Shown here in pieces: positions 19,077 through 28,433 of a stretch of 64,000 bases of DNA. Source of the stretch: Isochrysis galbana (Eukaryota; Haptophyta; Isochrysidales; Isochrysidaceae); contig CM030940.1 in the NCBI GenBank assembly GCA_018136815.1, positions 1,483,813 through 1,547,812 of the forward strand. Direction: 5' to 3'. The first letter of the stretch is position 1. Each line of letters starts with the position of its first letter. The notes below the pieces were generated by a model that worked only from the letters and a program-made list of their open reading frames with translations, did not search any database and was not told the DNA's origin. The translations under genes were made by a program, and so were the position numbers.

Positions 19077-19159
19077 CTAGCCAAGAGAGAGAGGAAGAGT
19101 TTGTGCACTTGCCTCGTTGACAGACTCCCCTCTCTCCGTGCCCTCTCACTCTCGGGCTT

Positions 19160-19560
19160 CCTTTTCTCGTCGTGCTCTCTCTCTCCCTCTCTCCCTCTTT
19201 ACCTGCCTCCCTCTCCCTTTCGTTCGCTCGCTCGTACCTCGCGCCCTCTCTCTCTCCCTCGCTCTCTCCCTCCAACACCCACCTGCCCCCCTCTCTTCCT
19301 CTCCCTTTCCACCCTTCGCTCCCTCCCTCCCACTCTTGGTCTCCTCTCCCTCTTCCCCGTCTCTCTCCCTCCCTCTCCCTCCCTCCCTCCCTCCCTCTCT
19401 CCCCCTCTCCCTCTCCTCCTCTCCCTCTCCCTCTCCTCCTCTCCCTCTCCCTCTCCTCCTCTCCCTCTCCCTCTCCCTCTCCCTCTCCCTCTCCCTCTCC
19501 CTCTCCCTCTCCCTCTCCCTCCCTCCCTCCCCCTTTCTCTCTCTCTCTCTCGCTCGCTCG
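19160..19560. repeat. CTCTCC/CCTCTC low-complexity tract
   Basis: Tandem CCTCTCC hexamer-like units lie 5' of the CPT2 gene, in its upstream region on the minus strand where it reads GGAGAG. The long open frames here are repeat artefacts. Confidence 0.9.
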
Positions 19561-19599
19561 TTCTCTCCCAGCCCCGACCGTCGGGCGTCCGAGAGCCGC

Positions 19600-20990
19600 G
19601 CGGACGGGCAAGATACAGGGGGGGGGGCTCAACCGGGAAAGCTTTCTGCTTCTACATACAGGGGGGAGGGGGAGGGGGCCCCGCCGCCCCGCCCCTGTGG
19701 GCCAGGCAAAAGCCCCAATCACATATCAACATCAACTTGAAAAAAACATCTGAAGATTCAGGCCACTACCGCTAGCTAGAAAGGACCACGCGGCACTTAC
19801 GGTACTGACACGCCATCGCCTATACCCCAGTATACCGTATACCGTATACCCACTCCCTTCTCCCTTTCCCTTTCTCCTTTCTTTACACTTACACTTACAC
19901 TACCCCCTTCATTCCTTTTGTCTTTTGTGCCCCTACGCGTGAAACTCAGCGGGTTCACTCTCCAAACACAGTAAACACAGTATGTTTTTGGCCATGGAAG
20001 AAAGAAGAAACTCAGGGAAACTCAGTGGGAAACTCGCAGATACAGATACCGGGGGGGCTTCCCTCTTCCCCTGGGGGTAAGGCAGAAGGCAGAGTTTCTC
20101 TCCTCTCACGTTGCCCTCCTCTCCTCCCCCTCCCCCGCCCTTTCTTTCCCCGCACGGGTCCTCTTTGTGACGAAACTACACCCCCTCCCATTTTTACCTC
20201 TCAGCCTCAGCCTCGTCCCTGTCCAAGACTAGACCCGCACCGCCACCCGTACCCTTACTTACCATCGGATTCGGAGACCGCCTACGAAGGGCGGTCAAAC
20301 AGAGTTTTTTTTATTGGGGGTAAGAAAATGACCTTCTCAGGGTTGAGAAAATTTGAGGATTTTTTTCGGTAGAAAGTTCCCTATATATACACCCAACAAG
20401 CACATATCCGGCCGGGGCCCATTAGGACCAAGACCAAGACCCCCCCCTTGGGCCCCCACAACAAAACGTAAGCCCAAATACTGACAATAAAAGACGCTAA
20501 AGTCGCAAAGGGTAGGGCAGTCATACAGTGTTTTTTATGAGGGGTGAAAAAATGACCATCTCAGAATTGAGGAAATTTGAGAATTTTTCACACCGGTCAC
20601 CAGCGCGATCGAACGAGGCCGACTCCCTCCTGCCCCCCCCCCCCGGCGGTCATAGGTACCACACGGCATTTCAAAGGCCTCTACACGCGAGAATTGAACC
20701 GTCTGTGCCCTTCAAATTGCCCCGGCTAGCCTCTGCGGCGGAAAGGGAGAGGCTGGGTAGATACCATTTGGATCCTCGATTTAAGTCGCGGTCGGAACAA
20801 GAAGAAAGAGAGCAGATGTGGATGTGACACGACCCTTGCTTGTTGCTTGAAGCGCAGAAGCTCGGGCTGCCAACCAACAAGGTCGGCACCTACCTGAGAA
20901 GAGGAGTGGCGTGGAATAGGAGGCAGACAAGGGAGCGAAAGAGACTCCTATGCGCCACGTCGCCGTACCATTTGTGCGGCTTGCGGCTCA
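19600..20990. other. intergenic with a diverged direct repeat and a retroelement tail
   Basis: No gene is recognised. At 19739 AAAAAAACATCTGAAGATTC matches the tail of the insertion at 63323. Segments at about 20303-20372 and 20529-20600 share GAAAATTTGAG and AAAATGACC blocks (see findings). TATACCGTATACC repeats occur near 19830-19850. Confidence 0.45.
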
Positions 20991-20992
20991 AT

Positions 20993-22816
20993 TCATCCAT
21001 CTAGATCTGCCATCACGAGTTGAGCCCGTATCTCACGACGATTACACGCGTCCCTTAGCGCAAGCATTGCTCCACCATCCACGACGAGTTCATTCTTCAC
21101 CATCCCTAAGCAATTGAGATTAGGGAATGCGCCTTGTCTAATGGCATTTGCTATGGCAAGCCCGCCCATATCGCCCACACAATTGACATGTAGTCGGATC
21201 TCGGTCAGCTTCAATAGAGCCCCCATTGATCCAGCAGAAGCAAACGCCTTTGCACTCCCGTCATTTGCCTTATTGCTTTGCATGATGATGAATGATAGGT
21301 TGGGCACAGCTCCATCGCGAATTGCGTCGAATATGGCAACGAAGCCAGTGTCCCCGATAGCACAGCCAAAAAAATCAAGATGGTCTAAGTTAGGCATTGC
21401 CCCCGCATTCAGAACAGCCGCAATAGCCAAGGCGCCCCTGTCCCCAACCACGTTGTTTGCAACATTCAGCGTTGTGCACTTGTTGGCCATTGGAAAAAGC
21501 TGTGCGAGACGCTCAAAGTCCGCCGGACACCAGCCGCTGTCCATGTATTCGAGTTCCTTCGCGCCACCATACACTGATTGAGCAGTCTTCAAGTAAAGCT
21601 GTCCAACCATGGGTTTGTCCGCCTTGGGAGACGTGAATTTTTTTGTGTCGAGAAGGCAGAGGAGCTCTTCCGGATGCATTGGCACGCGTCGGTCCATTTC
21701 ACCTTTTTCGCTACCAACCTCATAAATCAACGGCCAACATTGGCTAGAATTAGGCTTGACCAGCATGGACCATGCTAGTTCGGTAGTCGGCCAACCTCGC
21801 TCATGGTAAGTTGGGGTTCCATGCTGAGCCCATCGTTCTGGTTGCCTTGTGAGCAGAAAGACCATAAGCTTTTGGTGAACATACCAGATCTGCATTGAGC
21901 TTAATGCCACCGAAAAAGCATACTGCTCTGCCGCAGTTCGACCATACGTCCCCTTTTGAAACAAGCTAGCCCAATCATAAAATATACCGAAACGAGCCGG
22001 AAGTCGTCGCAAAGGTTGCACTGAAGGTATCGTATGCCACCCTTTCTGCTGGCGAGGATACTCCCCGTTCTGCGCTTTTCGGATAGTTTGTGCCAGTGCT
22101 ATCAACTGCTCTCCGAAAGGATCTGGGTGCTCTGGTGTGAGCCATGCATGAGAAACGGAACCAACAGGAAGCTGCCCCGTCCCTGCTGGTAACTCAGTGG
22201 CGGCCTCGTTCACAGGAAGAGTACGCAGGACTTCAACAGATAGAAAGGCCTCTGGATGCATCTTCTCCAACTCTTGGCGGTATGGAACGGCGAGCTTTGC
22301 CCGCTGTTCATCATTTTCGGCCGCTTCAAGCTCCGCGGCGCGGCCTAGAAGCCAATCAGAATCAATCAGACGCACAGGTACCAACTGGCCTCTCTTTGGG
22401 GATATCTGTGCATAGATGGAATCTGCATCCACATAGAACTCTGGCGCTCGGGATGCTGCTTCTCTAGCCTCAACCCTTGCCCTCTCTGCCAGCGCATCAT
22501 AGTCGATGGCAAGCTGTTCACCCGGGCTCCTTTGTTTTGCATCCTTGGCCTCAGCATCAGCATGGTCTACTCCTCTGCGATTTGGCTTGTGCACACTTGC
22601 GCTTGTTCCACCACCCAGGATTCTGACGCTGCAGCGCAACGTCCAACGGTCTCGTCCAGCAACGCTCTTTCTGCGTCCCCGACATTGCGCGCGCGTGTCA
22701 AAGTCATCCAGCCATATGCCATCGGATTGTGCATGAGCCGTCACGTTGCGCAGAGATGTCGGACTCGCAGCGCGGCAGCTGCGTGCAAAGGCTTCAACGA
22801 TGACGACTTGAGGCAT
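20993..22816 (-). CDS. TIR-like domain plus leucine-rich repeat protein
   Basis: A 607-residue intronless frame. Residues about 215-370 carry a block starting VSHAWLTPEHPDPFGEQL and containing GIFYDWASLFQKG, an MQIWYVHQKLMVFLL strand-like segment and YHERGWPTTELAWSML. This order (SHxW, FYDWxSLxQ, RGWxxxE) resembles a TIR-like alpha/beta domain common in algal and other protist genomes; that assignment is from pattern, not search. Residues about 430-580 hold ribonuclease-inhibitor-type LRR units of about 28 residues (TTLNVANNVVGDRGALAIAA; LDHLDFFGCAIGDTGFVAI; LTEIRLHVNCVGDMGGLAI). A role in recognition or signalling would be inference. The N-terminal ~60 residues are basic and of unclear function. 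Confidence 0.65.
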   Translation of the reverse strand: MPQVVIVEAFARSCRAASPTSLRNVTAHAQSDGIWLDDFDTRAQCRGRRKSVAGRDRWTLRCSVRILGGGTSASVHKPNRRGVDHADAEAKDAKQRSPGEQLAIDYDALAERARVEAREAASRAPEFYVDADSIYAQISPKRGQLVPVRLIDSDWLLGRAAELEAAENDEQRAKLAVPYRQELEKMHPEAFLSVEVLRTLPVNEAATELPAGTGQLPVGSVSHAWLTPEHPDPFGEQLIALAQTIRKAQNGEYPRQQKGWHTIPSVQPLRRLPARFGIFYDWASLFQKGTYGRTAAEQYAFSVALSSMQIWYVHQKLMVFLLTRQPERWAQHGTPTYHERGWPTTELAWSMLVKPNSSQCWPLIYEVGSEKGEMDRRVPMHPEELLCLLDTKKFTSPKADKPMVGQLYLKTAQSVYGGAKELEYMDSGWCPADFERLAQLFPMANKCTTLNVANNVVGDRGALAIAAVLNAGAMPNLDHLDFFGCAIGDTGFVAIFDAIRDGAVPNLSFIIMQSNKANDGSAKAFASAGSMGALLKLTEIRLHVNCVGDMGGLAIANAIRQGAFPNLNCLGMVKNELVVDGGAMLALRDACNRREIRAQLVMADLDG

Positions 22817-23082
22817 CTCTGGGACAAGTAGTGCGATGAATCGTCGCGCCTCCGCCAGTGTGCTCTTCAGAGGCTCTCCGCACCCTGCTCACACCGACGC
22901 AGAAGCAGCAGCACCTCCACTTGTTGGTCCCCCTCCTCCCCCGTAATGGTGGCGGTTTCATTCATACACTCCAAGTCAAGAGATTTTTCCATTTTTCCTA
23001 TTGAAGTCAAGGTCGCGCTCCGTCGAAAGGCCCTCCGTCAGAGTTTTATTGTTGTGTTAGTATAACCTTAGTACTGCGGGAC

Positions 23083-23175
23083 CGAAGCCCTTCGACGGCA
23101 ACGGAGCCCCTACCCCGCGATGGGGGTGTGCGCGGTTGGCGCATGGCTCGTCCGGTGTATGTGGCTAGGAATGCT
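23083..23175 (+). repeat. dispersed ~100-bp repeat, copy 1
   Basis: GACGGCAACGGAGCCCCTAC, then CGCGATGGGGGT, GCATGGCTCGTCCG and TGTATGTGGCTAGG recur with few differences at 47022-47115. This copy lies about 270 bp upstream of the TIR/LRR gene start (opposite strand); the other lies about 110 bp upstream of the PRP40 start (same strand). It has no coding pattern and I cannot name it. Confidence 0.6.
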
Positions 23176-23449
23176 AGCTAACAAGATGTCATATGACGCT
23201 ATAAGTTCTAACGTGGTACCCCCGCCGAGAGGTCACGAGGTTGAGGTGTCGTTCCGTCAATTGTGGGACATCCGTCGATTTGAGCGATCGAATGTCCACA
23301 GTTGTATTTTAAAATTAAATGAAGACTAGCATACCAACTTTTTTTCTCTGCTTCCCCGCGGTGCATGTTTCCCCGAGGGGAACGGCGTGTCAGCGCTTTT
23401 CTAAGGTCGACAACTACAGAAACACTCAATTTAAGAGATATTTCGCACA

Positions 23450-23730
23450 GAGCACTTGTGATGACTTGTAATCACATTGCGCACGCCGTGCGTGGGCACG
23501 GCGCGATGTGCATCGGTCCCCGCGGATACGCCGTGCGTGCGCATGTCAACTTTTTCCTTCTACGTACTTCCTAAGGCCATCAACTACGTAAACAAGCCAT
23601 ATAAGATATGTTTCTTTACGCAGCACATGTGATGACTTGTAATCACATTGCGCACGCCGTGCGTGGGCACGGCGCGATGTGCATCGGTCCCCCCGCGGGG
23701 GCGCCGTGCGTGCGCATAGCAACTTCCAGG
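23450..23730. repeat. tandem duplication with GC-rich dyads
   Basis: The ~100-bp unit containing GTGATGACTTGTAATCACAT, then GCGCACGCCGTGCGTGGGCA and CGGCGCGATGTGCATCGGTC occurs at 23458-23550 and again at 23627-23722, about 170 bp apart. GTGATGACTTGTAATCAC and GCACGCCGTGC are hyphenated dyads that could form hairpins. It is upstream of nothing obvious and lies 280 bp left of the hAT element. Confidence 0.75.
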
Positions 23731-24004
23731 AAGGTGCACGCCGTGCGTTCACTCTTTCCGCGGGGGAACTCTGGGCGCGGAGGGCGGTCGGGAACCATGG
23801 GGACACCCCTGGGACCGGGGGGAATTATTACCGTACATGGCGAGAACACTAACGTAAACAACTGGTATGTCTTTTGGTCTCTCTCCCCCACCCGGGTCCC
23901 CTCCCCTCTCCCCCTCCCCCTCTCATCGACCTACCAGAGAGAGAAGGCTCCTACTGAGGTCGTTTGCCTTCATTTGGTACCCCTCGTTTCCAAATACGCG
24001 ATGC

Positions 24005-24012
24005 GTCGGTAT
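24005..24012 (+). repeat. 8-bp target-site duplication, left (GTCGGTAT)
   Basis: GTCGGTAT directly precedes the left inverted repeat and recurs exactly at 27430-27437 after the right one. It fits the hAT target consensus nTnnnnAn. Confidence 0.92.
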
Positions 24013-27000
24013 TAGGCCCAGGTCAATCCTTTTGCAAATTTTTCTGCAAGTTTGGGCGGCTGCTCCAACTTGTCACAAGTTTGGGCCCTCTCTACAAGTG
24101 AGCCACAAGTTTGGGGGCGGGCGACCCCCCTTTCTAATCGTATAACCCCCTATCTAGGAGTAAAATGCCCCCCCCTACAGTAGAATACAATATGGTCACG
24201 TTCCCCTGCCTTTTCACAGAAAATTTTTCTTACTCACATAAACAAGACGTTTTATTAAGATAAACTGGGGTGCTCTTGTGCTCTTGATGTCAGGAGAATG
24301 AAAGCCCGCGGCGGCCGCACGCGCATGGCGGGCCGAGGAGGTGAGCCATGCCTGCCCCTTCCGCCTGCTGGTCTGCTGCGCCCGTGCGCGAGCCCGTGGG
24401 CCCGCATCTCAACCCCTGCCTTTGCCCCTCACAGGTAAGCGCCATTGTACGCGAAGCCGCGTCGCGTCGCTCGCGGACGGCGATGAGGAAGGCGTCAGCG
24501 CTGAGCAGCGGTGCGCGCGCTTAGTTGAGGATGAGGAGAACGAGGAGAACGAGGAGGCGAGCGACAACGGCGGCGACAAGGCCATGGAGATGGAGACCGA
24601 GACCGACAGGGCTGGGACCGCGCCCTCGCGCCGCTCCACGAGCATCGTTGAGTCCGACGACAGCGACGGCAGCTACGACAACGACACGGGCATCGATGGC
24701 ATCGACCTGACCAAGGCGGCGGAGGTGAGCGTCGGCGCAGAGATGTGGCACAAGAACCTGGGCAAGTGCACGGTCAAGCACACGGGCGCGGGCACCATGT
24801 ACGCCACCACCGAGCTCGTGCAGGTGGAGTTCTTCTTGGTGGAGCAGCAAAAGATGTCTACTCGCTGGGTGCGGTCCTCGGAGCTCGAACAAAGAGATTC
24901 GGCGTCGACCTTAGGCGCGTCATCGAGCACCGCGAATTTTCCTTCCTCCTCCTTGGGGACGTCGAGGGACAACGGAGGGCCCTTGCACTCGCAAGGAAAT
25001 GAAGTTGGCAATGTCCCGCCCCCGCTGGCAGCCATCGAGCGAGACCGACAGATGAGGCAGTTGCCTCCCCTCGGCTTGCGCCGCGCGCGGCAAGGCTCGG
25101 CGCGGAAGACACCCGAGCCCAAACAAGTCACGCCAACGGACCGCATCAAGGCTTACCCCGATGAGACCTTTACGCCGTCCGGCGCGAAGATATTTTGTCG
25201 GGCATGCAAGGAAGAGATCTCCTTGGTGTTCTCCATCTTCAAAGGTCACATTCTCTCGAACAAGCACACGTCGAACAAGGCTTTGTACTTCAAGGCAGAG
25301 GAGTCCAAGAACGAGCGGAAGTCCTTCATGGATGACTACTACGAGCAGTATCCGGACGAGGCCGGCAGCAGCGTCGATAGAGAGACAGTCGCCTTTCGTT
25401 GGGAGGTCGTCGAGGTTTGTCTAGAGAGCGGCATTCCGCTCGAGAGGGTGCAAGGGAGACTCAGAAAGTTACTCGAAAAAGGTGGGAGGGCGTTGTCAGA
25501 ATCCTCGAATCTGAAGACATTCATTCCCAAGATTGAGACTAAGGAGATCGCGCTCGTGCAACAAGAGATCGCTGGACAATTTGTAACCATCACGTTCGAC
25601 GGCACCACACGTATGGGGGAAGCAATGACCGTCTGCGGTCGGTTTGTCGATGCCAATTTCTCAGCGATCGGCAACCGCCTTCTATGTTTTAGTACGGTCG
25701 AAAGGCACATGGATGGGGTAGGGCTGTTTCGACACATCTCTAGCACCATGCGCAAGGTCAACTTGGAGCCTGATTGGGTTGTCGGGATCACGCGGGATAG
25801 CTGTTCCACTAACGGTGTGGCGTGCCAGAAGCTGTTGGACCTTTGTCCGAACGCTGTCGATATGTTGTGCGTCTCACACACCCTGCAGCACACAGGTGAG
25901 CATATGGAGCTAGCTGTTCTTGAAGACTTTTTGACACCGTGGCTAACGCTGATCTCTCACACCCAAATCGCTCGCACTCTATGGTTCGATATGATGCACG
26001 TCACGATGAAGGGGTACTCAAAGATCCGCTGGTGGTCCCGCTGGGAAGTGATGAAGCAGTTGGCGGAGAATTTCGGCGATTTGCAAAGGTTCGTGGCCAA
26101 GCTGGAAGAGTGTGGCATTGGAGATGCTACGACTAAGGCGATGGCTCGAATTATCCGTACACAGGGACGGCAGCTGCAATTGGAGCTCGCCCTCGCCATG
26201 GATGTGGAGGTTCTGTGCACAACGACATACAAGCTTGAAGGCGATGGTCTCGAGATCCTGTTGGTGTATGAGGCTCTCGAGAGTATCCGTCGCCGTGGGC
26301 GCACCATGGGTGAGGAAGCCTCTGACCTGCCCAACATCGCAAGCTTGTTGCGTGCCGGTGCAAAGCTGGATGTAGGCACCAAAACCAATGAGTACTATGA
26401 AGCTCCCTACCACCGCTGGTTTAAGGGTGTGATCTCGCATGTGCCGGACGCCCGTCAGCGCGGAGGTTGGGTGATTACGTATGACGATGGCACGACGTTA
26501 GGTGTGTTTGATGAACAGGAGATGCGACGGGCAATCGACGCAACTGCTTTGCCTGAATGGTCATTGCTTGTGCAGCAGGTACGAGGCGCTTTTCAGTATC
26601 TCGAAGATCGGCTCAATGATCAGTGTGCCTCTCCATATCACTGCGGAGAGCAGCACCGGCGCACCGGGCTCTTGCGTGCATTCAACCCCGCCTTTGCCAA
26701 TAACAAGGTGGATGCAATTTGGGTGCATCGGCTGGTCGAGATCCCTGCATTTGGCCATTTACCTTCCGTGCGACAAAGGTTGCTGGATGAGCTTCCCGCG
26801 TACCTGGCCGCCTGTGATGGGACTACGATCGATCATTCGGAGGTCCCAACGTTCACACGGGAAGTTCTTGCTTGGTGGTCATCCAACCACACCAAGTTCC
26901 CCACGTGGGCGAAAGCAGCAAGGATTGCGTTCAGCATGACTCCTAATTCGGCTGCGTGTGAGAGAGTGTTTTCATTGCTTGCCAAGATGTTTGGGCCCGA

Positions 27001-27429
27001 TCGCTCGTCTTCTTTGGCGGACCAACTTTCGGCGGCGTTGATGTTGCGTTACAACAACAACCAACGTGACAAAGTCCCAATGTGAATGAGAATAAGTGTG
27101 TCGTTTGTAGTTTGTAGTGTTACCGTGTTGTATGTAGTATTGTGTGATGTGAATGCCTCAATGACGAACAAACATGTATTAGCACAGGCCTATACTACTA
27201 CTAATGGTGCACGGGGTGGGGACCGTCGGACCGTCGGGCACGCAATGCGCGAGTACGCCGGCAGTTTTTTTGCGTCCCTAAGGGAAACGTGCTGCGGACT
27301 GCGGACGTACTTGCCGCACGACAACTTGCGAAAAGAATTATCACAAGTTTGGGTCATCGGCTTCAAGAATCCCGCAAGTTCGGCCGACAAGTTTGGGCGA
27401 CTTTTGCTAAAAGGATTGACCTGGGCCTA
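24013..27429 (+). mobile_element. complete hAT-superfamily DNA transposon
   Basis: The 3417-bp element has terminal inverted repeats TAGGCCCAGGTCAATCCTTTT (shown as TAGGCCCAGGTCAATC plus CTTTT) at both ends, 21 bases identical. An exact 8-bp duplication flanks it. Copies of CAAGTTTGGG cluster inside both ends (24044-24115 and 27340-27410), as expected for transposase-binding subterminal repeats. It carries one uninterrupted transposase frame. The perfect duplication and long intact frame indicate a young insertion. Its right end lies 40 bp from the cytochrome b561 fragment. Confidence 0.93.
24341..27085 (+). CDS. hAT transposase with zinc finger and Tudor-like segments
   Basis: A 914-residue uninterrupted frame; the first ~100 residues are Arg- then acid-rich and the true start may be later. 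Order: Tudor-like segment at about 130-182 (EMWHKNLGKCTVKHTG ending RWVRSSELE); BED-like C2H2 finger at about 284-308 (FCRAC...HILSNKH); catalytic core with ITFDGTT and GITRDSCSTN carrying acidic residues at the expected DDE/D positions; an insertion at about 683-735 containing a second Tudor-like stretch (WFKGVISHVP, GGWVITYDDGTT); and the C-terminal hAT dimerisation domain (WWSSNHTKFPTWAKAARIAF, SAACERVFSLL, LADQLSAALMLRYN). It would cut and paste the surrounding element. Domain order follows hAT transposases; the Tudor-like identity is inference from pattern. No stops or frameshifts are visible. Confidence 0.9.
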   Translation: MSHACPFRLLVCCARARARGPASQPLPLPLTGKRHCTRSRVASLADGDEEGVSAEQRCARLVEDEENEENEEASDNGGDKAMEMETETDRAGTAPSRRSTSIVESDDSDGSYDNDTGIDGIDLTKAAEVSVGAEMWHKNLGKCTVKHTGAGTMYATTELVQVEFFLVEQQKMSTRWVRSSELEQRDSASTLGASSSTANFPSSSLGTSRDNGGPLHSQGNEVGNVPPPLAAIERDRQMRQLPPLGLRRARQGSARKTPEPKQVTPTDRIKAYPDETFTPSGAKIFCRACKEEISLVFSIFKGHILSNKHTSNKALYFKAEESKNERKSFMDDYYEQYPDEAGSSVDRETVAFRWEVVEVCLESGIPLERVQGRLRKLLEKGGRALSESSNLKTFIPKIETKEIALVQQEIAGQFVTITFDGTTRMGEAMTVCGRFVDANFSAIGNRLLCFSTVERHMDGVGLFRHISSTMRKVNLEPDWVVGITRDSCSTNGVACQKLLDLCPNAVDMLCVSHTLQHTGEHMELAVLEDFLTPWLTLISHTQIARTLWFDMMHVTMKGYSKIRWWSRWEVMKQLAENFGDLQRFVAKLEECGIGDATTKAMARIIRTQGRQLQLELALAMDVEVLCTTTYKLEGDGLEILLVYEALESIRRRGRTMGEEASDLPNIASLLRAGAKLDVGTKTNEYYEAPYHRWFKGVISHVPDARQRGGWVITYDDGTTLGVFDEQEMRRAIDATALPEWSLLVQQVRGAFQYLEDRLNDQCASPYHCGEQHRRTGLLRAFNPAFANNKVDAIWVHRLVEIPAFGHLPSVRQRLLDELPAYLAACDGTTIDHSEVPTFTREVLAWWSSNHTKFPTWAKAARIAFSMTPNSAACERVFSLLAKMFGPDRSSSLADQLSAALMLRYNNNQRDKVPM

Positions 27430-27469
27430 GTCGGTATAAAAGAAATCCCCTCCTGTGGGGACTCTCACC

Positions 27470-28005
27470 CTACCATGAGCCCCCCCCCCCCGCGAGCACC
27501 CCCAAGAAGAGTCCCAGGAGCACCCCGTACGCGACGATAACGGCGTCGCCTTGGCTCGGCATGAGGGCGCGCCCCGAGAGGGCCTGGTAGACGCCCACGG
27601 CGAGCATGGCGTAGCCCGTCCCCTTGTGCGCGACCCGCCACACGGCGCGGCGTGTGGTGCGGGCGGCGGGCGGGCCGCGCATGAGCGCGTTGAGCGGCTG
27701 CAGCAGGGCGAGGGCGAGGGCGAAGGCGACGGCCCCGAGCGTATGATGGGGGTGCGAGAAGTGGCGCCCTCGGGGCACCCACGCGACGGCGAGCGCGACG
27801 CCGGCGGCGGCCACCGCAAAGCCCGCTTACCTGCGAGAGCGGGGGGGGGTGCCTTGTTTCGTGGGAGGGAGGGCCGAGGGGGGGGGGGGGGGAGGAGGGA
27901 GAAACACACCTGCACCACGCGATGCACACGGAGCCAGAGGCCGCCGGTGAGCCGGGAGCGCCAAGCGAGCGAGAAAAAGGCGCCCGAGGGGAGGAGCACG
28001 CTGGT
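27470..28005 (-). pseudogene. cytochrome b561-type membrane domain, incomplete gene
   Basis: Two blocks on the minus strand resemble a b561 ferric-reductase core. About 28004-27910 encodes LLPSGAFFSLAWRS...LWLRVHRVVQ followed by GTGTGT, a plausible donor. About 27825-27470 encodes RHFSHPHHTLGAVAFALALA, LLQPLNALMRG, AVWRVAHKGTGYAML and GVYQALSG. His residues in RVHR, HPHH and VAHKG fit the family's haem ligands. The upstream exons and any DOMON domain are not visible; poly-C and non-coding sequence lie beyond 28010. The two blocks could not be joined in frame across a poly-C tract, so this is a truncated gene or an unresolved intron. The hAT right end is 40 bp past its stop. Confidence 0.55.
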
Positions 28006-28117
28006 TGGCGACGCGCGGTGCCTTCAAACCCTTCGCCGGGTAGCCGGGGGGGGGGGTGCTCCTGGGATTTCAGATCCCCGACAGCGAATAGCGTGTACAG
28101 CCGCGTGACAAACGTTG

Positions 28118-28260
28118 AAACCCGTAACGAAACGCACAGACACGGAATACAAACACAAACACGATGTTACGAGGCCTTAAGGACGCGCGGCGTCTTCCTC
28201 CCCGCGCGCTTTCTTCTTTTTTCGCCGCGCGGACTCACCCCAGCGTTTCGTTACGGGTTT
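28118..28260. repeat. 17-bp inverted repeat
   Basis: AAACCCGTAACGAAACG at 28118-28134 is the exact reverse complement of CGTTTCGTTACGGGTTT at 28244-28260, about 110 bp apart, with a further GACGCGCGGCG/CGCCGCGCGG pairing between them. It lies just left of the virus-like island. It could be a foldback element end or a long hairpin. Confidence 0.75.
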
Positions 28261-28433
28261 TATATAGCCGACGTGTATGACAAAAAAAAACTGGCACCGA
28301 ATGAAGGCAAGGCGCCTCGGCGGCCAAGCAGCCACCCGCGTCAAAAAATCAAGCGCCCCCCCCCCCAAAAAAAAATAAAAAGCACCCCAAAACAAAAGGC
28401 GCTCCCGTGTGCGTGCGAGCCTAAATTGTAACA

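Noticed and set aside
19360-19540. CRISPR-like regular repetition in CT tracts
   Set aside because: Simple-sequence hexamers without unique spacers; no cas genes, and the host is eukaryotic.
19029-19775. 248-codon plus-strand ORF upstream of CPT2
   Set aside because: Composition is entirely CCTCTC repeat translation; no conserved feature.
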